Shown: positions 1 to 5,330 of the stretch, piece after piece
Numbering within the stretch: the first letter of the stretch is position 1
Layout of the letters: each line of letters opens with the position of its first letter
Assembly: GCA_011051425.1 (NCBI GenBank)
Contig: DRLF01000132.1
Span: forward strand, 1-8,181
DNA length: 8,181 bases
Direction: 5' to 3'
Origin: Thiolapillus brandeum
GTDB taxonomy: Bacteria; Pseudomonadota; Gammaproteobacteria; Chromatiales; Chromatiaceae
Made by a program: the position numbers and the translations under genes
Notes under the pieces: model-generated
The model's input: the letters and a program-made list of their open reading frames with translations, nothing else
Told to the model about the DNA's origin: nothing
Database searches by the model: none

Positions 1-758
1 CCGTGGATGACGACAGTTATCACCTGTTGGCGCCGCTGTTCCCCTCTTCACTGGTGCAGTACCAGTATGAGCGTATCCATCACGACCGTTTCTCCGAAGA
101 GACCCAAACCGCCCGTGAAGCGCGTAACAAGAATGCGCCTTGCGCACACGGCTATCGGGAATACCCCAAGCTGGCCATCATCAAATTCGGCGGCACCAAG
201 CCGCAGAACATCAGCCAACTCAACAGCGAACGGCACGGCGAGGCCTGGCTGCTGCCCTCCCTGCCGCCGCAATGGACAAGCAGAGGCCTCAAGCCGCCCT
301 GCCACGTGGAAACCATCTTCGGTCGCTGGATTCTGGGTTTCCGCGCCATCCGACAGCCGCTATTCATACTCAGGGACTTCCTGAAAAAAACCGGCCACAA
401 CAACCTGGCCATCCGCAACAAACGCGCCGAACTGACCCGCCAGATCATCGACGAGCTGCTGATGCTGGCCATCCGCATCCAGCAACTGCCCTCCGGCTGG
501 TCCGCCGCCCCCGAATGCCGACTTTCACGGGCCGAACAATTCTGGCTCGACCCGGGCCGCGCCGGCGAGGACGAGGACTTTGCCGCCGCGCGCGCCGCCG
601 CCGATTGGCGCGAAGACATCACCGACAGCTTTTCCCGCTGGCTGAACAAGCAACTGGACAGCGACAAGACCCCCATGGCGGATGCCGAGCGCGAACATTG
701 GCGCAAGGAACTGGATGATGAACTGCGCCTGCTGCGCGAGGAGTTGCACCATGACTGA
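1..758 (+). CDS. csy1: Csy1 (Cas8f), large subunit of type I-F Csy complex, 3' part only
   Basis: This is the C-terminal part of Csy1/Cas8f, the large subunit that, with Cas5f, caps the 5' handle of the crRNA and takes part in PAM recognition in the type I-F surveillance complex. The frame is open from the left edge, so the GTG at position 3 is an internal Val codon, not a start. About 251 residues are visible. The family is usually around 430 residues, so roughly 180 residues lie upstream. Support comes from a conserved Csy1-like block FGGTKPQNISQLNS at visible residues about 62-75, followed by LLPSLPPQW, and from its position directly before csy2. The tail is rich in charged residues and probably helical (AEREHWRKELDDELRLLREE). 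The gene ends inside the first codons of csy2: ATGACTGA gives an 8-nt overlap, consistent with translational coupling. The call rests on both sequence and context. The promoter and the 5' end cannot be judged here. Confidence 0.93.
   Translation, partial: VDDDSYHLLAPLFPSSLVQYQYERIHHDRFSEETQTAREARNKNAPCAHGYREYPKLAIIKFGGTKPQNISQLNSERHGEAWLLPSLPPQWTSRGLKPPCHVETIFGRWILGFRAIRQPLFILRDFLKKTGHNNLAIRNKRAELTRQIIDELLMLAIRIQQLPSGWSAAPECRLSRAEQFWLDPGRAGEDEDFAAARAAADWREDITDSFSRWLNKQLDSDKTPMADAEREHWRKELDDELRLLREELHHD
738..743 (+). promoter_or_regulatory. Shine-Dalgarno sequence of csy2
   Basis: GAGGAG lies inside the end of csy1, 7 nt before the ATG at 751. It decides the csy2 start. The frame is open further upstream, to an ATG at 682, but the extra 23 residues would be encoded within csy1 and do not resemble Csy2, whereas the protein from 751 begins in the family's usual way. 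Confidence 0.75.
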
Positions 759-1710
759 CATCGACGGACTGCTGCTGATCCCCCACCTTCGGGTACAGAA
801 CGCCAACGCCATCTCCGGGCCGTTGAGCTGGGGCTTTCCCTCGCCCACCGCCTTTCTCGGCTTTGCCCACGCGCTGGAGCGAAAGCTTCGCGACGACTGG
901 GAAGTGCAATTCACCGGCGTGGCCATCGTCTGTCACCGCTTCGACCCTTTGACCACCCAGCCCAATCGCAGACGGCATCAGGTGTTCAACCTGATGCGTC
1001 ACCCCGTTCGTGCCGGCTACAAGAAGTGGCAGGACAAGGACGCCGCCCTCATCGAGGAAGGCCGAGCCCATATGGAAATCAGCCTGCTGCTGGAAACCGA
1101 AGGCGACTTCGATGATGAACCGGACGAATTTCTGGAGATGGTTTCCGAAACGGTGCAGGGCATGCGCCTGGCCGGTGGCAGCATCCTTCCCATGCGCGAC
1201 TCCACGAACCGGCCTGTTTGGCAACCCTGGTGGGACGATGAGTCGGACAATCTCGAAGCCTTCCGCAAACTACGGCGGCGCTTGTTGCCGGGTTTCGCCC
1301 TGGTCCATCGCCCGGACCTGCTGGCCGAACGACTGGATGAACTTCGGGAACAGAACCCCGATGCCAACGCCCTGGATGCCCTGATCGACCTCTCCGCCCT
1401 TCATGTCGAGCCGGCAACCGACGAGCAAGGCCAGGCTCATTGGCAATACCACCGACCACCGGGCTGGATCGTCCCGCTACCGATCGGTTACAGCGGCCTG
1501 TCGGAACTCTACCCACCCGGCCAGGTCGCCCATGCCCGGGATGGCGAAACACCTTTCCGTTTCGTCGAGAGCCTCTATTCGCTGGGCCAGTGGATCAGCC
1601 CACATCGCATCCACCATCCCGGCCACCTCATGTGGCGATATCAGACCGATGAGCCCAACGGCCTGTATCTGTGCGCCAACGACTATGCAACCACCCTGAA
1701 CAAGGAGTAA
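751..1710 (+). CDS. csy2: Csy2 (Cas5f), crRNA 5'-handle-binding subunit of type I-F complex
   Basis: This 319-residue protein is a RAMP-type Cas5 homologue. In type I-F it pairs with Csy1 and holds the 8-nt 5' handle of the crRNA at the foot of the surveillance complex. Near the N-terminus, residues 7-28 carry the characteristic Csy2 stretch: [18 protein letters not shown], then LSWGFP and a [11 protein letters not shown] segment. The length is normal for the family. The start at 751 is chosen because GAGGAG sits 7 nt upstream and the family N-terminus begins there. The start codon overlaps the csy1 stop by 8 nt, and only 4 nt separate its stop from the csy3 ATG, so the three genes almost certainly share one transcript. 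No frameshift or internal stop is visible. The identification is firm; the detailed role is taken from the characterised P. aeruginosa complex. Confidence 0.96.
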   Translation: MTDIDGLLLIPHLRVQNANAISGPLSWGFPSPTAFLGFAHALERKLRDDWEVQFTGVAIVCHRFDPLTTQPNRRRHQVFNLMRHPVRAGYKKWQDKDAALIEEGRAHMEISLLLETEGDFDDEPDEFLEMVSETVQGMRLAGGSILPMRDSTNRPVWQPWWDDESDNLEAFRKLRRRLLPGFALVHRPDLLAERLDELREQNPDANALDALIDLSALHVEPATDEQGQAHWQYHRPPGWIVPLPIGYSGLSELYPPGQVAHARDGETPFRFVESLYSLGQWISPHRIHHPGHLMWRYQTDEPNGLYLCANDYATTLNKE

Positions 1711-1714
1711 ACCC

Positions 1715-2743
1715 ATGACCGCAGCCAAACTCAAGACCGCTTCCGTCCTCGCCTTCGAGCGCAAGCTCGATCCGTCCGATGCGCTGTTCCATGCTGGCGA
1801 CTGGGAGAACCGGAACGCCACGGATTGGCCCGCCATCGAGATTCGCGAAAAATCCGTGCGCGGCACCATCTCCAACCGCCTCAAGACAAAGGAACAAGAC
1901 CCGGCAAAACTGGATGCCGCCATCCAGAATCCGAATCTGCAAACCGTGGATGTCGCCACCCTCCCAGCCGATGCCGACACCCTGCGGGCCAGCTTCACGC
2001 TTCGCGTACTCGGCGGCGCCGGCACCCCTTCCGCCTGCAACAACCCCGACTACCAGAAAGCGCTGACCCAGGTCATCGAGCAATACAAATCGGAGATAGG
2101 CTTTGGCGAGCTGGCCCGGCGCTATGCCACCAACCTGGCCAATGGCCGCTTTCTCTGGCGCAACCGCATGGCCGCGGAGCAAGTCGAGGTCGATATCCAC
2201 AAACTGGAACAGGGAGAACGCACGGCTTCCTGGCACTTCGAGGCGGAGAAGTATTCGCTGCGTAGCTTCGACACCACCGACGAGCCGCTGAACGAACTGG
2301 CCGCCACCATACAGTCCGGTCTCGCCGGCGACAGCCATGTCCTGCTGGAAGTCGTGGCCCACGCCCGCATGGGCAGGGGGCAGGAAGCCTATCCCTCCCA
2401 GGAGCTGATCCTCGACAAGGGCGACCAGAAGGGCCAGAAAAGCAAGACCCTGTATCAGGTCGATGGCGTCGCCGCCATGCACAGCCAGAAGATCGGCAAC
2501 GCCCTGCGCACCATCGACACCTGGTATCCCAACGAAGAAGGCGAACCCCTGGGGCCCATCGCCGTGGAACCCTACGGCTCCGTCACCTCGCAAGGGCGCG
2601 CCTACCGTCAGCCCAAACAGAAAATGGACTTCTACAACCTGCTCGATCAATGGGTGCTCAAAGGGCAGGCGCCGGAGACGGAACAACAACACTTCGTCAT
2701 GGCCAATCTGATTCGGGGCGGCGTGTTCGGCGACAAGGATTGA
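1715..2743 (+). CDS. csy3: Csy3 (Cas7f), crRNA backbone subunit of type I-F complex
   Basis: This protein has 342 residues, the same length as P. aeruginosa Csy3. Cas7f is present in six copies per complex and forms the helical filament along the 32-nt guide, kinking it at regular intervals. Supporting sequence includes the opening [19 protein letters not shown] (residues 7-25), the segment [20 protein letters not shown], the FTLRVLGG block near residue 93, and the conserved region [15 protein letters not shown] in the C-terminal half. The start is set by AAGGAG at 1702-1707, 7 nt before the ATG. That Shine-Dalgarno sequence lies across the last codons of csy2, so translation is probably coupled. 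The cas6f start follows 5 nt after its stop. The gene is intact, with GC-rich codon use like its neighbours. Alternative identities are very unlikely. Confidence 0.97.
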   Translation: MTAAKLKTASVLAFERKLDPSDALFHAGDWENRNATDWPAIEIREKSVRGTISNRLKTKEQDPAKLDAAIQNPNLQTVDVATLPADADTLRASFTLRVLGGAGTPSACNNPDYQKALTQVIEQYKSEIGFGELARRYATNLANGRFLWRNRMAAEQVEVDIHKLEQGERTASWHFEAEKYSLRSFDTTDEPLNELAATIQSGLAGDSHVLLEVVAHARMGRGQEAYPSQELILDKGDQKGQKSKTLYQVDGVAAMHSQKIGNALRTIDTWYPNEEGEPLGPIAVEPYGSVTSQGRAYRQPKQKMDFYNLLDQWVLKGQAPETEQQHFVMANLIRGGVFGDKD

Positions 2744-2748
2744 ACACC

Positions 2749-3312
2749 ATGGACCACTACATCGACATCACACTACTTCCTGATCCCGAGTTTTCACCAA
2801 ATTTGTTGATGAATGCCCTGTTCGCAAAGTTGCACCGGGGACTGGTGGAAACCGGAAAAAACCGCATCGGCGTCAGCTTCCCACAACACGACGATACCCG
2901 TCCCACACTTGGTCCGGTGCTTCGGCTTCATGGGAAGGTAGAAGATCTGTCCCGCCTCATGCGACACAATTGGCTGAACGGAATGCGCGATCATGTCCAT
3001 TCCAACGAGATAAGTCCCATACCGCCCCCCAAGGGCTTCCGGAACGTTTACCGCGTACAGGCAAAGAGCAATCCGGAACGGCTGCGCCGCCGCTACATGA
3101 AACGTCATCAGGCCGATCCCAAGGCCGCCGAGGAAGCCATCCCCGATACCGTGGCCGAATACCTGCCACTGCCCTGGGTCACCCTCGGCAGCCATAGCAC
3201 CGGACAGCGATTCCGCCTCTTCATAGCGCATGCCCCCATCACCGGAGAAGCAACCGAGGGGAAATTCAGCCATTATGGGCTGAGCCGAAATGCAACGATC
3301 CCCTGGTTTTGA
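2749..3312 (+). CDS. cas6f: Cas6f (Csy4), CRISPR repeat endoribonuclease
   Basis: Cas6f cuts each repeat of the pre-crRNA on the 3' side of the stem-loop, after repeat position 20, and remains bound to that hairpin in the finished complex. The protein has 187 residues, identical in length to P. aeruginosa Csy4 and collinear with it from memory. Residues known to matter in that enzyme sit at the same numbers: H29 and S148 (catalysis), Y176, F155 (stacks on the base near the cut), R102 and Q104 (base recognition), and the arginine-rich helix NPERLRRRYMKRH at 108-120 that enters the RNA major groove. The N-terminus MDHYIDI and the C-terminus PWF are also family hallmarks. AAGGA at 2735-2739 lies 9 nt before the ATG. 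An upstream in-frame ATG at 2650 lies within csy3 and is rejected. The array this enzyme would process begins 129 bp downstream in the same orientation. Confidence 0.97.
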   Translation: MDHYIDITLLPDPEFSPNLLMNALFAKLHRGLVETGKNRIGVSFPQHDDTRPTLGPVLRLHGKVEDLSRLMRHNWLNGMRDHVHSNEISPIPPPKGFRNVYRVQAKSNPERLRRRYMKRHQADPKAAEEAIPDTVAEYLPLPWVTLGSHSTGQRFRLFIAHAPITGEATEGKFSHYGLSRNATIPWF

Positions 3313-3346
3313 TCCTTTTTCACGGCCTGATCAGCAAGCACATATA

Positions 3347-3359
3347 GATCAACAAGTTA
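3347..3359 (+). promoter_or_regulatory. IHF-like site, distal
   Basis: GATCAACAAGTTA fits the IHF consensus WATCAANNNNTTR at every defined position except the first (G for W). Its right end is about 82 bp before the first repeat. In studied type I-F systems IHF bends the leader so that Cas1-Cas2/3 integrates at the leader-proximal repeat, and leaders with a distal and a proximal site are known. Function here is inferred from the motif and position only. Confidence 0.5.
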
Positions 3360-3363
3360 CAAT
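3358..3363 (+). promoter_or_regulatory. possible -10 box of the array promoter
   Basis: TACAAT matches TATAAT at five of six bases and lies about 40 bp upstream of boxA, so transcription starting near 3370 would place boxA in the RNA. No convincing -35 hexamer is found at 16-18 bp spacing (CAAGCA at 17 bp is poor). The site touches the distal IHF-like motif, which could couple IHF binding to transcription. This is a weak call. Confidence 0.3.
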
Positions 3364-3402
3364 TATGCGCACAAAAAGGGAGAAAACAGTCGATTCCCCC
3401 CT

Positions 3403-3415
3403 TGCTCTTTAACAA
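3403..3415 (+). promoter_or_regulatory. boxA antitermination element in the CRISPR leader
   Basis: TGCTCTTTAACAA is identical to the boxA core of Escherichia coli rRNA operon leaders, where the RNA is bound by NusB-NusE to build an antitermination complex that resists Rho. boxA elements upstream of CRISPR arrays have been described in Salmonella and other bacteria, where they stop Rho from ending transcription of the long untranslated array. Here the element lies 26 bp before the first repeat in the sense orientation, exactly where it would protect the roughly 1.7-kb array. The motif is seen directly; the function is inferred. Confidence 0.75.
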
Positions 3416-3425
3416 CAAGGACTTA
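3413..3425 (+). promoter_or_regulatory. IHF-like site, proximal (weaker)
   Basis: CAACAAGGACTTA keeps the CAANNNNTTR core of the IHF consensus but departs from it at the first and third positions of WAT. It ends 16 bp before the first repeat, near where proximal IHF sites sit in other IHF-dependent leaders, and its first three bases overlap the end of boxA. The position supports it more than the match does. Confidence 0.4.
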
Positions 3426-3441
3426 TGGGTATATAGTTGTT

Positions 3442-5149
3442 GTTCACTGCCGCACAGGCAGCTCAGAAATTGGAAATCATCTGCTGCACGGCTTGCAGGG
3501 CGTTCACTGCCGCACAGGCAGCTCAGAAAAATCATAAACCAGCGGCGGCTGTGCCTCACCAGTTCACTGCCGCACAGGCAGCTCAGAAAGACACATCATC
3601 CACGCGGACCGGCGAACTTACGTTCACTGCCGCACAGGCAGCTCAGAAAAATGGGTTAAACCTCGTTGCGGATCAATTGGTGTTCACTGCCGCACAGGCA
3701 GCTCAGAAAAGCTACGGTGATGATGTGCCGTACAACATCGTGTTCACTGCCGCACAGGCAGCTCAGAAAGGACTGGTGCAGGGGCCGTTTTTGATTTTCG
3801 GGTTCACTGCCGCACAGGCAGCTCAGAAAATCAACATCAGCACCCCAGGCCAACCCCATGCGTTCACTGCCGCACAGGCAGCTCAGAAAGGTATCTCGTG
3901 CGGTTGTCACTGAGATAGCAGGTTCACTGCCGCACAGGCAGCTCAGAAAATAGCGTCCTCAGCGGCCTTGCTCACGGCAAAGTTCACTGCCGCACAGGCA
4001 GCTCAGAAAATTGGCGCCACAGTGCGCTGCTACGACGCCTCGTTCACTGCCGCACAGGCAGCTCAGAAAGGATACATACACGCCGTTGTAGGCGGGCCTG
4101 TGTTCACTGCCGCACAGGCAGCTCAGAAATTCCAGGTATCCACGTCCATGACCACGTCCACGTTCACTGCCGCACAGGCAGCTCAGAAAAGCGCCGAACG
4201 CAACGCGACCGATGTTGCCCGGTTCACTGCCGCACAGGCAGCTCAGAAAGTTTAAGGCGGCTGCAAGCAATTGTTTTGCAAGTTCACTGCCGCACAGGCA
4301 GCTCAGAAAATGGACGTCCACCGCTTTGACCATGTATGTGAGTTCACTGCCGCACAGGCAGCTCAGAAAACCCAGGTTGTGGATTTTGGCCGTGATTCAG
4401 GGTTCACTGCCGCACAGGCAGCTCAGAAATGAAGATGTGGCAAAGATGATGGAATCCTACAGTTCACTGCCGCACAGGCAGCTCAGAAAACCAGGCTGAA
4501 ACACTCCCCTCACGGCGTCCGGTTCACTGCCGCACAGGCAGCTCAGAAAAGGGTGCGGAACCGCACGCGCAGGTCGTTCTGGTTCACTGCCGCACAGGCA
4601 GCTCAGAAATGTCCCGTTATGCCAAGGCCTGCATCGACGTGGTTCACTGCCGCACAGGCAGCTCAGAAAAATTTGTCCCGGAGCTGGGGCAGATTGTCCA
4701 GGTTCACTGCCGCACAGGCAGCTCAGAAATGGCTGTAGCGCTGGATGCCGGGCATCTGCACGTTCACTGCCGCACAGGCAGCTCAGAAATGATGATGGAC
4801 GTTATGCCTCGGACGGCACTGGTTCACTGCCGCACAGGCAGCTCAGAAAACACGATAGGAGATTCGTCAGGCAGCGCACCGGTTCACTGCCGCACAGGCA
4901 GCTCAGAAATGTTGCGAAATTACCCCGCTTTTCATCAGCTGGTTCACTGCCGCACAGGCAGCTCAGAAAAGCAGTATCGGGCTGTCCGGCTATGCGCTGC
5001 AGTTCACTGCCGCACAGGCAGCTCAGAAAAGGCCAAGACGGCCTGGTGCCGAATGGCCCCTGTTCACTGCCGCACAGGCAGCTCAGAAATGCGTCTGGTT
5101 CATAACCCCTCCGCTGTTTGCGTTCACTGCCGCATAGGCAGATCAGCAG
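3442..5149 (+). CRISPR. Type I-F CRISPR array: 29 repeats, 28 spacers
   Basis: Repeats start every 60 bp from 3442 to 5122. Twenty-eight are identical over 28 bp and the last is degenerate. All 28 spacers are 32 bp. The repeat has a GTTCA 5' flank, a 5-bp stem CTGCC/GGCAG closed by the loop GCACA, and the 3' handle CTCAGAAA. This differs only slightly from the P. aeruginosa type I-F repeat. Cas6f cleavage after repeat position 20 would give 60-nt crRNAs made of an 8-nt handle, a 32-nt guide and a 20-nt hairpin end. Orientation is fixed three ways: the cas genes and leader are on the left, the degenerate repeat is on the right, and the 3' AGAAA motif is on the + strand. Reading by eye I found no two matching spacers and no spacer matching another part of this window. 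Spacer sources cannot be determined without a search. Confidence 0.99.
5122..5149 (+). repeat. degenerate terminal CRISPR repeat
   Basis: The last repeat differs from the others at position 14 (C to T, in the loop), 21 (C to A), 26 (A to C) and 28 (A to G). The stem CTGCC/GGCAG is intact. Three of the four changes lie beyond the expected Cas6f cut site, in the part that would have been the 5' handle of a non-existent next crRNA. Spacer 28 can therefore probably still be matured normally. Decay at this end marks the oldest end of the array. Confidence 0.93.
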
Positions 5150-5159
5150 ATACAAGGGG

Positions 5160-5217
5160 CGGAGTCAAATCGTTCAATGCGGCGGTTTTCCTAGATGACT
5201 TCTGTGATTTGACTCCG
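5160..5217. repeat. 12-bp inverted repeat just downstream of the array
   Basis: CGGAGTCAAATC at 5160-5171 is exactly complementary in reverse to GATTTGACTCCG at 5206-5217, with 34 bp between. One mismatch further out, two more base pairs can form. It could be a stem-loop limiting array transcription, but no T-run follows, so it is not a standard intrinsic terminator. It could also be the remnant of a small palindromic mobile element of the REP or MITE kind. No protein-coding gene is apparent in 5150-5330. Confidence 0.55.
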
Positions 5218-5307
5218 ACCTCAGACAGTGCGAAGTCACAACGGTGTTTGAGCCTAAAGATTGGGATACCCCTCCAGCTTTCAACCCCCGACCGGACAAG
5301 GCCACCG

Positions 5308-5329
5308 GCAGGCATCCAGAGCTGCCTGC
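5308..5329. repeat. small GC-rich hairpin next to the oleate hydratase stop
   Basis: GCAGGCA (5308-5314) and TGCCTGC (5323-5329) form a 7-bp stem with an 8-nt loop, starting 2 bp beyond the stop codon of the - strand gene. It could mark the 3' end of that transcript, but neither strand shows a T-tract after it, so it is recorded only as a possible structure. Confidence 0.35.
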
Positions 5330-5330
5330 T

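Larger units (their letters stand above)
3313..3441 (+). promoter_or_regulatory. CRISPR leader between cas6f and the array
   Basis: This 129-bp stretch without a gene lies between the cas6f stop and the first repeat and is clearly more AT-rich than the cas genes. Its place at the conserved end of the array, opposite the degenerate repeat, identifies it as the leader, so new spacers should be added at 3442. It contains a boxA element, two IHF-like sites and a possible -10 box, listed separately. No terminator is seen between cas6f and the array, so read-through from the cas operon could also feed array transcription. Confidence 0.85.

Noticed and set aside
682..750. Upstream in-frame extension of csy2
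   Set aside because: The added residues would be encoded inside csy1 in another frame, and the strong Shine-Dalgarno sequence and family N-terminus both point to the ATG at 751.
1628..2692. A 354-codon open frame on the - strand opposite csy2 and csy3
   Set aside because: It is a shadow frame from GC-rich third positions of csy3, and the sense-strand protein is clearly the real one.
5172..5183. GTTCAATGCGGC resembles the first 12 bases of the CRISPR repeat (10 of 12)
   Set aside because: It is out of the 60-bp register, lacks the stem partner GGCAG, and lies in the interior of the inverted repeat. It is too short to claim as a decayed repeat.
5320..5328. On the - strand, AGGCAGCTC matches part of the CRISPR repeat
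   Set aside because: This is only a 9-base match within a different hairpin near the oleate hydratase stop, and it is expected by chance in GC-rich DNA.
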